Assembly: GCA_038373885.1 (NCBI GenBank)
Contig: JAWZYV010011906.1
Location: 1-64,000 of the forward strand
Direction: 5' to 3'
Source of the DNA: Cheiracanthium punctorium
Taxonomy: Eukaryota > Arthropoda > Arachnida > Araneae > Cheiracanthiidae
Length of the DNA: 64,000 nt
Both the position numbers and the translations under genes were made by a program. The first letter of the stretch is position 1. Every line of letters starts with the position of its first letter. Under the pieces are notes generated by a model. That model ran no database searches and was not told where the DNA came from. It saw only the letters and a program-made list of their open reading frames with translations. This document shows, piece by piece, positions 23,556 to 35,162 of this stretch.

Positions 23556-23961
23556 TGATTGGGGCAAACTTTAAGGAGATGTAGAGAACAAGGGAAGGAT
23601 TCAAAATCACACAGCAATCTGAGGTCGAAAACGTCGTCCTCATATAGCTCTTAATAATCACTTTAAAAGAAGTGCTGAAGCATTAGTGATCTTTCCGACC
23701 ATTGTTCGTCAAACACTAATGCATATTTCACAAAAATCACGTGACTCAACTTGATAGTTTAAATATTCTACATCATTTTATTGGACAAAATTCTTCGTGA
23801 CAAGCCCATTGCTTATGAAACTTGGTTAAGACGAATACTTCAACACTTTTCCCAAAGAAGCATTAACAAGCAACTGAAAACAGAGTTTCTGACCACACAT
23901 TTCTATGTCCTTCTGATTCCTTATTGTGTGCCCTACCTCTCCTTGAAGTTTGCCCCAATCA
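23556..23961. mobile_element. Relic of an inverted-repeat DNA element
   Basis: Left end TGATTGGGGCAAACTTTAAG and right end, reverse-complemented, TGATTGGGGCAAACTTCAAG, continuing GAGA[TG]GTAG, then G[AG][GC]-ACAA. The match is about 35 bp per arm with few differences. The 330-bp interior has a 69-codon frame (23781-23990) that overruns the right end and is not credible as a gene. No target duplication is clear, so the superfamily is undetermined. Confidence 0.75.
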
Positions 23962-26197
23962 CAATGGGACTGACTACATATTTATTATAATTACAATACC
24001 ATTCTCCGGTAGTTTAATATTTCCATTTTTTATTTATTGATTTAATTCGAGAAGAACAACAAAATCCATTTTGTAAACACTGATGATATTAAAAAAAAAG
24101 AAGGGAAAAATTATTATCTAGTTTTGTGTAATAAGTCGTGATAAAAAGAAACTTGAAGAAGTTCTTAACAATAGAACACATATTTATACCAATTTCGATG
24201 ACACAACTTTTAGATTCCTTAAATAAAAGAAAGCAGAGCAATGTTTTGGTTCATATATTGACCGTCGAATCTTTGATGCGCGAAGAAATCAACGCACAAC
24301 TTTTGACTTCTTTTGTTTACTGTCTCACCTCGTTTGGCCATTGTAAAGGTCACAATTCTTTAGAAACAATACTCGCAGGTCTCACTTTCTAAAACTCTAG
24401 TTAGCGAAAGGAACTCTTCTGTATCATCGCGATTCCTAAAGCCTTTTTGTTCCTTCAAGCCGATGGAAAGATATATCTGATAAAACCAGACCTCTTTTGT
24501 GGTTTTTAATTAGCACAGGCCTTGAAGGGGAAAGTAAACGAGATCAAGCATTTCAAATTAAAGGTGGGAGTCATTTGCTATAGAAATGATGATCTCGTTT
24601 TGAAAGGGGATCAAAAGTTAAAATCTCTGGACAGGAGGAACTAATAAAAAGCAGTCGACCTTTACCTTGAGGTGCTTTGGAACGAAAGAACAGCGCTTCC
24701 AATGCATGGCTTATCTTTTTGAAAAGGCTTCCTGAAAAAAGCGGTAAACGTTTTCAAGAAATTAATATTAGGTTCAACATGTCTTATGTATACAAAATCA
24801 TTAGTTGCTGGTAATCTAGCAATTAAATTGTCTTGCTCGGAAGAAAGGGTTAAAGTTCTGAACTGAAATGATCAGTCTGCTTGGTACGTACTATGAAGTT
24901 CATTAAAAACAATTATTTTATTTCTCAGATACGTTGTTAAACTGGTTAATAAACAGAAATCTAAAATTAAATCCTCAACGCTGCAAATTCCCTCTTACAT
25001 GCTAATTATCCGCCCCTACTTGTTGCCCAAGAAAATCATTTTGAAAGTTATTGGAATTTTAATAAACTTATTTCGTGTTGCCTCTGTTGTTTTTACAGGA
25101 TTTACCATGACAGTCGTCATTTAAAAAAAATACATTATAACAATCTGCATTTTGTTTTCATTTAAACTCAGTTTTTGCGTATTTCTGCAAATAAAATTTT
25201 CCTAAAATCTGCATTTATTAAATACGACTTGCTTTACATTTACATTACTTTCATATGTTTAAAGAATAATAACTATTGCATGCCGTAGTTTAACTTTTTC
25301 AACAACCTTTCATGTTCACTTAATAGGCACTTTTGTCATTCGTTACATGATCTCTGTAGGCTTTCATTACACGAGGAAAAGGCATTTCTTCCTCGAAGAA
25401 AATTTGCTTCATTGAAAATCACACTTGCGCCACACATTCTTTCACGATTCACTTTAATGGGGGCTCGCTGATAACCATATATCACAAATCAGGAGTCCTG
25501 ACTTATACGTTAACAAAAAACAGACCAGTTTTCAATTTTTATGGTAGTAAAATGTTTATATGGAGTAATAAATCTCGAAATGACTCTTGGAGTACAGGAA
25601 ATGGGAGACAAAAAGTTTACTGATCATTTGATATCTCAATAAAGGTGTTCCAGAATAGTGCAAGGGGGTTCATCATTCAGGTGCTCAGTAACCAATTTCA
25701 GGCAGCTTATCGTCACTTGCAGGTGAGGTAAGTTCAAGGCATAAATTTCCCTCCCACGTTTGCTCAGCTCTAGTACCTTCAGCAAGGAAAGATTTGAAAG
25801 CGCTCGTCTGACTTTATCACGAATTATAAATGTTTTTTTGTCTATAAAATGTAATTGCCATTTTTTATTATTAAAAAAAACAATCAATGTAGAAATTTTA
25901 TTTTGGATTTTCATTTCGTAGTTCTCATCTATTATAATAGTCTGATCTTTATAAAATCTTTATCTGCAGTATAACTTGTGAATTCATTCAGGAAACTTCA
26001 TATTAAAATACGCATTAGTTCATGACATAAATTTAAAGAGACAATGTGTAAAATATGCAATACGTAGATTAAAAAAACATTAATTAAAAAACATTATTAA
26101 AAAAACATACTTTCAAATTATTTTTTATTAATTTTAATAATATAATAATAAATATAAATAAACATTTTTTAGTAAAAATTCAGTGCTCTACACTATA
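23962..26197. other. Gene-less stretch; 24400-24780 shows some regulatory-type motifs
   Basis: 24400-24780 is less AT-rich and carries TTTGTGGTTT (Runx-like, 24496), TTTTAATTAG (24504), GGGATCAAAAG (TCF-like, 24607), CTGATAA (24477) and CTTATCTTT (24709, GATA-like). This is suggestive of an enhancer but unproven. The open frames at 24138-24392 (plus) and 25636-25914 (minus, 92 codons) have no recognisable domains. The latter has a plausible charged C-terminal half but no homologue I can name. Confidence 0.3.
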
Positions 26198-26265
26198 CAG
26201 GGTGAATCGAAATTAGTTTAAGAAACTTTCCTAAAAGTTTGTTAAACTAATTTCGAATCACCCTC
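26198..26265. mobile_element. 68-bp palindromic miniature element with TA duplication
   Basis: Starts CAGGGTGAATCGAAATTAG and ends as its inverse (CTAATTTCGAATCACCCTC), with TA on both sides (26196-26197 and 26266-26267). The two arms occupy nearly the whole length with a loop of a few bases. The CAGGGTG tip plus TA duplication points to a mariner-type miniature reduced to little more than its two ends. Confidence 0.88.
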
Positions 26266-26549
26266 TAATGTGCTCTCGTTTAAAACAAGATCGGCAATTT
26301 TAATAATAGCAGTGTCAAATGTTTAGCGATCATTGTAAAGTGCAATTTTTTTTCGCGATTTATAACTATTTCTTAATGCGATTATACAAAAAATAAAAGA
26401 TAATTATGACCAATTTAGTATGAGCTAAACTCACGTAGAATTTTAAAATAAAGTTACTCTCATTTGAAGAGAACTGTACTTGAAATTTATGTTCAATATT
26501 ATGATTATAAATTACAAATGCACTTTTACACGTACACACAAGTATATAA

Positions 26550-26554
<5 letters not shown>

Positions 26555-26587
<33 letters not shown>

Positions 26588-26616
26588 GTGTATATATATA
26601 TATATACATATATATA
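26555..26616. repeat. (TA)n microsatellite, two blocks
   Basis: TA runs at 26555-26583 and 26591-26616 separated by AATGTG. The two overlapping tyrosine/isoleucine-rich frames here are artefacts of the repeat. Confidence 0.95.
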
Positions 26617-27929
26617 CTTATGCGTATGTGTAAATATGTTATGTATTGATGTATTTCACAAAATAAACTCAAAACCTATGCGATCTTTCGAGCATTTTTT
26701 GATATTTTTAAATAAAAATACATGCATTCATGTACACATATGATATACAATTCGGGAAAACAAACTTCGTTATATTACATCAATCAAACATAACTACAAT
26801 TCCTAATATTAAAAGTCATTTCTTCCCCCATTTTATAGTTTAAAAAATATATAATTCCATTATAGAGCATAAAGCAAAACAAGTTAAAAACAGTTTAAAG
26901 ACACATTAAACTGATATTTAATCAATCAGCTTAAAAGTCAAAATTAATTTATTTTTAGCCTTTTTTCCTGTTAGACTAAAGAATGGTGTTTCTTTTAAAA
27001 CACATAGAAATAATAATTATAAATACTGTTGAATATTGCTCGTCGTTTAAACATCAGTAAAATGTAATTTAATATTCTTAGGCTTAATTTGTTTATTCTA
27101 CGACTTTTAACAATTACTCTTAGGTATTTCTTCTTATTATTACATATTTTTGCTGACTCTTGCAATAACTAAAATATTTCCAATTAGATTTTGCCTTCCA
27201 TTTTCTCAAATAGCAGCTATTTTTACCTAAATTGGTAGTCCTTTTGTGTGCAGCTTTTTAAATATTGTGTAGTATAGGAATTGCATGTATAAATATCATT
27301 AATTATCCCAATAATTTATTTTTATGAACCGTAGCGACAATCCGTAAAAATGCCTCGAAAAGTTTTCATCATTACCTTCACAGTTAAAAAAGGATAAAAG
27401 TTTATTTATCTTCGCTCTTTGCACTAATGTAATTTACCCTTTCAACAACTCTTCATCAGGGGTTAAAATCTATTCATCAAGCACGCGCGTGAAGCATCAT
27501 CAAATAGCTATTCATGCACTAGATTAATGACGCAGATGTAATGACTGATATCAGGACATGTTGGAAAACTCTTCATGTATATCCTTGATTATATTTTTGT
27601 GAACTTCTTGACAGGTTTATACCTTGTAAAAAGATATGTTTCGTTAATTTTTGTAAGGTTTTAAAAATTAATCAGTATCCCCATCCCGCTGATAGATGAA
27701 GACTATTCTACATTGATAATTTGCTCACATTGACATCATTAAATGAAAGAAAAACAGCTTTAAAATGTTTGAATCCGGAATGCATGAGTCAGTGTTAAAT
27801 GTGTGGAGTGGTTGCACATGTACCAACTTTTTAGCTTTTGGCCATCCTAATATATAATTTTGCCCACTACTGACTGAATGATTCTGGTTCGTACCACTCG
27901 AAAACAAACTTTCTCAGCCATTACTCACA
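26617..27929. other. AT-rich unique DNA without genes
   Basis: Only A/T tracts and short chance frames. 27420-27560 has slightly higher GC and a GCACGCGCGTG near-palindrome at about 27482, but no further structure. Confidence 0.55.
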
Positions 27930-28440
27930 AAAATGGAAAAGTGCTAAAAAAAAAACATAATAAAATCCACACCTTTGGTGCGATCGGCTTGAATTTTATA
28001 ATTATGTAAAAAGAAATACAAAAAAATCTGAAAATTCACCCGTTCCCTCATTTTTAGCATTTTTTTTTTCATTTTTAACTTTAGAAAGTTGCTCTATTAG
28101 TGTAGAAAAATTAAAGACTGTCGCAACTACGTCACAATCGAAATAGTATGTCAATTTTTCCCATTTATGAGAAAGTTTGAATGTAAAAATGTAATACAAT
28201 TCACACCATTCGATCGATCGTCTTGCAAATTAGCACAAATACGTAAAACAAAAGGATAGAAAAAAGATGTGCCACTTTGAAAATCAAAAAATCCACCCTT
28301 TCCCCGATTTTGAGCTATTTTTGTAATTTTTTACTTCAGAAAGTTTCTCTAAGAGAGTCAAACAATTAACATATGTCGCATATTCTACCTCACAGTCTAA
28401 GTAGATTAGCTATTTTTGAGATTTCAGTTCGTTTGAAGTA
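27930..28440 (+). repeat. Diverged tandem duplication, unit about 235-255 bp
   Basis: Landmarks repeat in the same order: CACACC[TA]TT plus CGATCG at 27968 and 28202; a T/A-rich stretch around CACCC[GT]TTCCC[TC] at about 28038 and 28297; AGAAAGTT[GT]CTCT at 28083 and 28339; a CTGTCGCA/TATGTCGCA stretch, then TCACA. Spacing drifts from 234 to 256 bp through indels. It could be two remnants of an old satellite. Confidence 0.7.
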
Positions 28441-29586
28441 GCATCTCGAAATTACCAAGACTTTTGTTATTCTGAAGCCCTGAATTTAGAATCAATTTTC
28501 CAACGAAAGTAACAACAATGTGTAACTTCTTCTGTAATTATTAAAAATATAATATGATATTATTCATTTTAAGCGGACGAAGATTAAATTTATTTATGAA
28601 TGTAGACCGTTACAGTGTGGTTTTTCCTTAGATGATTCTATGTTTGAATGATCTTATGTGATATTTATGTGATTCTGGGAATACTCTCCAATTTCTGAAT
28701 GGTACGACAGATGAATTTTTTTTTTTAAATACTCTTTTCTATCACCCATTGTAATTGTCCCCGCAGCGGGATTTATCTACTGGTTTTTAAAAATTTTTAA
28801 TAAATATATATCAATCCGAAGTTTTAAAATTCAAATCAAATTAATGCATATCCCTGTTTGAAACACATTGGCCCTGCAAGCAAATGACATAACATCATGT
28901 TTGGAGTATATGCAGGCCATAAGAAATTGATTGGTGAAAAAGAAATAATAATTAGAACTGTAACTTCTAACTGAAAATGAAGTTCTGAGATGAGTTTAAG
29001 GTCCAGAAACTTAAGTTGGCACTACCAATAAAGGAAAGAATAGGAGATAGGATTTTGGGGTTTTGGTACCTCAACAGTAAAGTTTATAGGGGAAATTTAG
29101 GACGTTTGTTGGATTTGATTCAAGAACCACATCCATCTTATACATATCTATACTTATCATACTACATCTATACTACATCTTATACATACGCAACGAACAG
29201 ATCATGACGTAACAAGGTGTCACGTGTTGACCATGAAACAAAGTGGTCCCATTGAAAACCACTAGCGGAACTTTTGTCCGCTGTTGGTTACTTGGCGCGT
29301 TTCTTTCTTTTGTATTCTCCCTAACATCTCTGTAGGTGGACAATTTGTGTGTATAAACTGTTCAGCTAATTATCGATACTTTTTACTCTTTTTTTTTTGG
29401 GGGGGGGGTGTAGTGTCATGTTACAGTTAATTTACAATTAGCGGATCGTAGCACCGCATTTTTACCTAGTGTTCTTAGTTTAGGGTATGATATTACACCT
29501 TCCAAATATGAAGACACTACGTCCACTTCTTCCGCTAAGGCGTCGCAAATAAAGATGCTTTAATTTCAATCACAACATGGTATATA
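28441..29586. other. AT-rich stretch without genes
   Basis: Contains a short iterated TACATCTATAC/TATACATA patch at 29140-29190 and a T/G homopolymer junction at 29390-29409. No coding or mobile-element ends. Confidence 0.55.
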
Positions 29587-29760
29587 CACTCGAGCCCGCT
29601 TAATAGAATATCGGTTAAATGAATATCCTGCTTATTATAATAAATTTTCAATGTACCCGGCCGTAATAATTAGTCAATGTGATTCCGGAAAATCGAATAT
29701 CCCGTTTATTAGAATAAATTTTCGTGGCAAATTAGCTATTCCGTTAAGCGGGTTTGACTG
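29587..29760. mobile_element. Pogo-like miniature element, copy 1
   Basis: Left end CACTCGAGCCCGCTTAATAG and right end, reverse-complemented, CAGTCAAACCCGCTTAACGG. TA precedes the left end; the base pair after the right end is CA, probably a mutated TA. The interior has two more inverted copies of the GC[GT]T(A)TT-type motif and (A)ATAAATTTTC. It shares ends and layout with 44804-44972. The CAGT tip, ~25-bp repeats and TA duplication fit pogo/Tigger-type miniatures, by inference. Confidence 0.8.
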
Positions 29761-30392
29761 CAATTCTAATTTATTTTTTATTCATTTTAAACACTTTGAG
29801 GTCCAAGCCCAAATGGTACTCGACTTTTAACTTTCTGAGTTATGGAAATACCGACTATATATGTTTGCCTTCTTTTCATATAGTATCTACGAACCTTTTA
29901 ATTTAAAGAAATATTGTACTATATAAATTACCGCACCAAACAGAATTAAGTATATGAAACTATCTAAAATTAGACTTACTTTTGAGCATTCGGTAGCCAC
30001 ATTTGTTTCGTTTTAACAAATTTTACTCATTTGTTTTGATTTACAAATGAAACCTACTTTCAGGTTTTTGCACAACACTTGGGTAAGTTTTCCTGTAAAA
30101 TTTTATGCTAAAAATTATATTTTGTTATGTGGAACTTCTTTATTACTTTAACAAGCTTTTTTGATATTTTTTATTAAATATTAATTCTTAATACATTTAA
30201 ATAATTCCTTCGTTATTAATAAGAACAGGTTGAAATTTATAATTTTAAAAAACATAAAAATGTATATCTTCCAAGTATTTTTTAAAAACTCGTAAACAGT
30301 ACCAAAAACTTCAAGCCTGAAAGAGTTAATCTAATGTGTGTGTGCGATTCTAATCTCAAAATGTACTAATCGAGAGCATTTTAAAAATTAAA

Positions 30393-30605
30393 GGACCTCA
30401 CCAGTGGCATAGTGCATTGCGCACTGAACTGGAAGGCAGAAGGTGCCTGGTTCGAAACCAGGTCGAGTCCGCTGACCTAACCGTTCGGAGTTTCTTCTCC
30501 GAAACTTCGCGTAAATACAAGTTAGGACCACTTAGAAGGTTCCCCACGGAGAACAATCCAACCTCCGGTCTAGATACCTAGCGTAGATAATTGGCCGTAA
30601 CCCAC
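30393..30605 (+). repeat. tRNA-derived SINE
   Basis: Head at 30393-30468: GTGGCATAGTGCATTGCGC reads as an A box and D arm, and CCTGGTTCGAAACCAGG as a perfect 5-bp T stem with B box GGTTCGAAACC (30449-30459). A GC-richer body follows (30470-30600) with CGTTCGGAGTTTCTTCTCCG, which contains the pairing CGGAG/CTCCG. No poly-A tail is seen. It is not a functional tRNA: the acceptor stem pairs poorly and transcription would read into the body. Internal RNA polymerase III promoter boxes are present. Confidence 0.75.
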
Positions 30606-31729
30606 ATTTTCATTTTCTATTTTAAAAATTGAAATTGAATAGTCTTTTGAAAACCTAATAATATAATTTGCTTTCCTTTTTATTATCCGTTTTCATAATT
30701 CGAGTTTGACTATTATTCATATGTTTAACTGTAAAACCGATAAAAATAAATAGTTATCCGAAAGTATATGCCAGAAATTGTAGTAATTTTTCGTCACTAT
30801 ATGGCTCTAGATAAAAAACAAACTGGTAATTTCAATATTCCAGTTTAAACTTTCGAGTTTCTTCCTAAAATACTGGAAAAACTGATGAAACTATATGTTA
30901 CATCATATTTACATGTTGGTACATTACCTAAAAGCCCAACCATCTCTTAAGTTACTTATAGTGACATAAGGAATTTTTCTATATTAAACGAAAACCATCC
31001 TGTTAAAAAAAATCTAGAGAACATCTATTACACTATAAAAATTTTCTTGAATTTTTCTTCCTATAAGAGAAAGATGAACTGTGTGAATATGATGCTTTAA
31101 TGTATTTCTTTCTTTCTTTCTTTTCTTAAAAAACCTTTGTACAAAAGGCATCCTATTCCTTTTTTTTTTTTTTTTTTTTTTTTTTTTGAACCTCATTTTC
31201 AGTACATTTTGCATAATTTCCATCATGATATCTGTATTGAATTGTAGAATGCAATTAAAAGTTTAAATTAATTTTTTTTTTCCATTTTGAACAGTATTTT
31301 TAAATCCAAAATGTATATATGGGTAATTCTTACGGAACGGGACAAAATAAGATTGATCATTTTTCATCAGTTCTGTAACGCATTTTTATTGAAAAAGTTT
31401 TTTTGGTTTTATTTCTTTGGACTGAGATGTTGCATGCGATGTCTAATGAAAAAAAAAATGTATTGAGAATTCTTTACTTTAGAATTTTCTGTTGCTCTGG
31501 TGTAACATAAATAATGCATATGATACAGAAATGACAGGCTCTGTGACCGAAATGACAAAAACTTTTTTATGAATACCCAATAAATTATGTTTTTATAGCC
31601 GATTATGTGTTTCATAAAAATCCCTTCTTCATTTTCATGAAAAACTTTTAAAACTTGAAAAAATTATTTTAAAAACTCTACAAAACTAGCAGGGACTAGG
31701 TTTTTCCCGTTTTGTGGGAATCAACCATA
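30606..31729. other. AT-rich stretch with a 28-base poly-T tract
   Basis: Poly-T at 31160-31187, and a TTTC microsatellite at 31107-31125. Minus-strand frames at 31014-31226 and 31409-31615 come from these tracts or are chance. No transposon ends. Confidence 0.6.
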
Positions 31730-31750
31730 CAAGGGCGCCGGCAGAATCAT

Positions 31751-32209
31751 TTCCAGGGGGGTGCACCAACACCTCCTACATATAGAAAGCCTAACAACTG
31801 AAACTTTGACGTCATCATTAGGCCTTCAAGTAATGACGTCATCAGAGTTTTATTTTCACAAAGTAAATCTATTTAAAATTTCTGGCGGATGCTACAAATA
31901 TTAGAAAATATCTTAAATAAAGAATTAAAATTAAAATACCTGTCTCATACAAAATTATTCATTTTGATCTATTTCCTTATCATATTATCTAATTCGTCAC
32001 GGTTAAAAACTGCCATTTTTCACAAAATTATATTTTTTATCTCAAATTATTAAAATATTGTTATTTATGAGTAAATTCACCAGAAACTTTGTATAGTTTC
32101 ATTTTGTGAAAATAAAACTTTTAAGTGTGGGCCAAACGATGACGTCGAAGCTTGGTGACGTAGGAGTTGTTAGGCTTTCTTTATCTAGGAGGTGTTGGGT
32201 GCACCCAGG
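31751..32209. repeat. Inverted repeat inside the hAT element, arms about 125 bp
   Basis: Left arm (31751-31890) and right arm (32083-32209) share, inverted, CAACACCTCCTA, AGAAAGCCTAACAACT, a GACGTCATC block and AGTTTTATTTTCACAAA. The left arm carries TGACGTCA twice (31807-31814 and 31834-31841); the right arm has TGACGTCG at 32140. The loop of about 190 bp is AT-rich. This could be the original subterminal structure of the host element. Confidence 0.8.
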
Positions 32210-32226
32210 ATATATATATATATATA

Positions 32227-32753
32227 CAGGGTGTTCCTGAATTCATAGGGTAAACTTTAAGAATAAAATGCATATAAAGAAGCATTTTTTGTACAGAAGA
32301 TTAGCAGTGTGGGGTTAAAAATAAAAAGTGTAAATGGAAATATAACAAATGAAAAAGCTCAAATATGCTGGTATCGTCTAGCAAGTGATTGGGGTACCGT
32401 TTCGAAGATGCCAGGTGTTCCACGAACGGTTGAAGCGGTTACTAAAGTTTTGCAATGAGGCCCTCATATGTGTCAACTGGAGTCTTGTTCTTATAACGAG
32501 TGTCTTGAGGTGTCCCCAAAAGCAAAATTTGATACTTGATTAATCTAATGAACGTGCTGGCCAAGCGACTAGTTCAACTTGTCCAATCGATCGGGGGTCA
32601 AAGATGACAATGGGGTGATTACGAAAATTATTTCCGAAATAGACTGGAGCCCTACCGTGCTGAAACTATCTACATTTTTCATTTCCGACCAAACGTTGCA
32701 ATGCAGAAAAAGGCTTCTTTGTATGTATTTTAACTACCTTTAGGAACACCCTG
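32227..32753 (-). mobile_element. DD41D-type Tc1-mariner-related element, deleted, nested in the hAT element
   Basis: Terminal inverted repeats CAGGGTGTTCCTGAA and CAGGGTGTTCCTAAA, flanked by TA (32225-32226 and 32754-32755). It is 527 bp long and carries only the C-terminal part of a transposase on the minus strand. It inserted in or beside a TA microsatellite inside the larger element. Confidence 0.88.
32330..32715 (-). pseudogene. C-terminal transposase remnant, DD41D type, catalytic residues lost
   Basis: What it was: the catalytic core and C-terminus of an IS630-Tc1-mariner transposase of the kind with WPxRSPDLTPxDFxLWG. Seen on the minus strand: PFSALQRLVGNE; FQHGRAPVYFGNN where relatives have QDGAPVHFGNN (the aspartate position, 32655-32657, is now glycine); SIGQVELVAWPARSLD, a stop, then IKFCFWGHLKTLV where relatives have LDFFLWGHLK (the third aspartate position, 32528-32530, is lysine); and TPGIFETVPQSLARR near the end. 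One net frameshift lies between the two catalytic positions, which are about 41 residues apart. The motif order is clear; activity is excluded. Confidence 0.83.
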
Positions 32754-33516
32754 TATACATATATATAAAAAATTAGACTATTTGGCGTTTGAAGGAAGAA
32801 GGAAGAAGAATCTTGACTGGAAAATGTAGCACCAATATGTGAAATAAACATCGTCATAGTTCTTTTGTCGCAGCTGAAAAGTACAAAATCTTACTATTAA
32901 TTAGGCCTAATTAATAATATATCAATTTAAGTATACTATTAATAAATTATTTAAATTATACGCAATTTTGATAACATTGTTTTGTATTTAAACAGACGAA
33001 TTTTCCCAGAAAAACTGAAGCGAAATATATTTTCTCTAGCAATGTATATAGCAATTTTTGGCTTAGGGGTCCCCCCATGTCCAGTGCTGAAAATGGTAGA
33101 TGGCTGAAATGTGAAGGTCAATAGTTCTGGCCTGCCGCACGACTGACAATCTAACGGTTTTGCGTTTTGGCAGGTTTTCTCTATATGTTACGTGAATACG
33201 CGATAGAACCCCTAAAAAGTCCTCTTCCCAACGCAACCCCCTTTCCATGACAGATAGCCCATGAGCAGGTTTGTTTAAAGTGCACTTGGCAAGGACATCC
33301 ACATATTAAAACAGAGCCCAAGTTTCGAAAGTGACGCATTCATGCCTTCACTTAATAGTTGAAAAATCACCATGTCAAAAAACTCAAAATACAAATTTTC
33401 ATCTAATAGTTTTTTTTAATTTAAATCTCTGAAAAATTAACTCTATACTGTTAAAAAGAAATGTTAAATTTTAGGCGTTAAGTCCTAAAATAATTGCATT
33501 TAATCATATTCACATT

Positions 33517-34012
33517 AGAGTCTCGATAGTTCGAGTTTCGATTGTTCCAGTTTTCCATACATCTCAGTTATTGAAAAAATCAGTTTAGCTCCCAAATAAT
33601 GACCAACACATGCAAAACAGGCGATTTTTTTTAAATTGCAGGACAAAACTTCAAATACTTGGTGCACCTGGAAGCCCTATCAGAAATCCCTCTCCCAAAG
33701 AAAGTGAGTCTATTTTTTCTGTAGATGTCCTCATAGACAATTCTGTGCAGCGTTGACATTCTTCTTTGGCAATGGCGCCATACTGCTGCACGGAAACCAG
33801 TCAACGTGTGAATTCAAAAGAATTGACTATTATTTTCCGATATCATTAACCTGCTCTAATCAGTAATGTGATAATATGTAACAACATTTTTCATTTAAAT
33901 ATGCACTCAAATCACAAAAATTGTTTTATTTCCATTTATCCGTTTATTAATTTAATGATTTCGATAGTTCGAGACAAGCCCGGTCCCGTCTACCTCGAAT
34001 ACTATCGAGACT
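33517..34012. mobile_element. Pogo/Tigger-like element remnant nested in the hAT element
   Basis: Left end AGTCTCGATAGTTCGAG (from about 33518) and right end, reverse-complemented, AGTCTCGATAGTATTCGAG. A second inner TTTCGATAGTTCGAG at 33960 faces the right end. TA is next to the left tip (33516-33517) and present at the right tip. No transposase motif is readable in the ~500 bp. The superfamily is inferred from end structure and TA only. Confidence 0.65.
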
Positions 34013-34342
34013 ATTTCAAAATACTTTTTTCCTAATCGCGGGCGGCATTTGCGTGCTCCAACATTATCCCAAAATAAAAATTCGGATGACTTCTCAAAAG
34101 TTTAAAATTCATGTACAATGGTAGAAAATATTAAGCCATTAACACAGGTCTAAGCAGCTAATTTAATGCGACAGTTACACGTAGAATTCAAAACATCACA
34201 TACACATCCAGGCTCTTTTTTCTTTTTACTGTCTTAAGGGTAAAACAAATTACTTATATTTTCAGGTTAATTATACTTTTTTCAAACTCCAAGGGGGTGC
34301 AGGTGCACCCCCTTGCACCCCCCCGGCGCCCATGCAACCATA

Positions 34343-35162
34343 TAGAAGAGTAAAGTACAGAGACGAAACGGGATCACACTAATCCGCTTATGATTGAGTA
34401 AATTTGTCTCTAGTAGAACATAATCGCATTTTCTTTTACGTGCACCCCCAATGTGGTGAGTAGTTTATACGCATAGATATTCCGAATTTTTAATGCTGTT
34501 CCATATTATGCAATATTTTCATTCCACAAAAAACAATGTATATAGCTTCCACATATAACAAGTCCTTACAAAAGCTTTAGAAACACCTTTCTTAACTTCA
34601 CAAATAGCTTAACAAGCTTTTTTATCACTGGACTTTAAGTGTGTTGAGACATACAACTTATGAGTAATAAAAGCACTTAAAACTGAATTAATATACTTTA
34701 ATCTGTTTTCTTTGCCAAAATGTAAAACACATTCAGACTGATTTCTTTTTTTTTTACACATATATATATTTTTGAAGAGGAATCCAAATATTTTCTTTTT
34801 GTCAGGCTTATATCGTCTTAGTATTATATTCAGAATAAAACTAGATCAAAAGTTGAAGTACTGAAAATAAAAATAAAATGTATAATGTCAAATTATGTTT
34901 TCTGACTTCACCCTCCTGAGAAACAAAATCGTATCTATAGAGATATTTTCTAGAATAACATTTTAGGGATAAATAATACAGAACTGCGTGTCTGAAACAA
35001 AATATAAAAATAAAATCTTGTTGTTTCTACATACAATCCTCAAATGCTATAACATTATCTATGACAACTTATCAAAATTTCAATTACTAATCTGAATTTG
35101 ATTTAATTATGAAATCATTAAATTACACAGACTTTTATGCAGTTCTTCCGATGTTTGTTTAA
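34343..35162. other. AT-rich unique DNA without genes
   Basis: Flank between the hAT element and the Helitron. Only A/T tracts, no frames above 60 codons. Confidence 0.6.

Larger units (their letters stand above)
31730..34334. mobile_element. hAT-type DNA element, 2.6 kb, with exact 8-bp target duplication and nested insertions
   Basis: Left end CAAGGGCGCCGGCAG and right end, reverse-complemented, CATGGGCGCCGGGGG. Both continue into GGGGGGTGCA. The 8 bases CAACCATA stand immediately outside both ends (31722-31729 and 34335-34342). Inside are an inverted repeat (31751-32209), a DD41D-type relic (32227-32753), and a pogo-like element (33517-34012). No hAT transposase is recognisable; the frame at 33063-33302 (minus) has no known motif. 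The size without the two nested elements is about 1.6 kb, so it is non-autonomous. Confidence 0.9.

Noticed and set aside
33063..33302. 79-codon minus-strand frame as a captured host gene in the hAT element
   Set aside because: No recognisable domain and no start context; could be looked at again if copies elsewhere conserve it.
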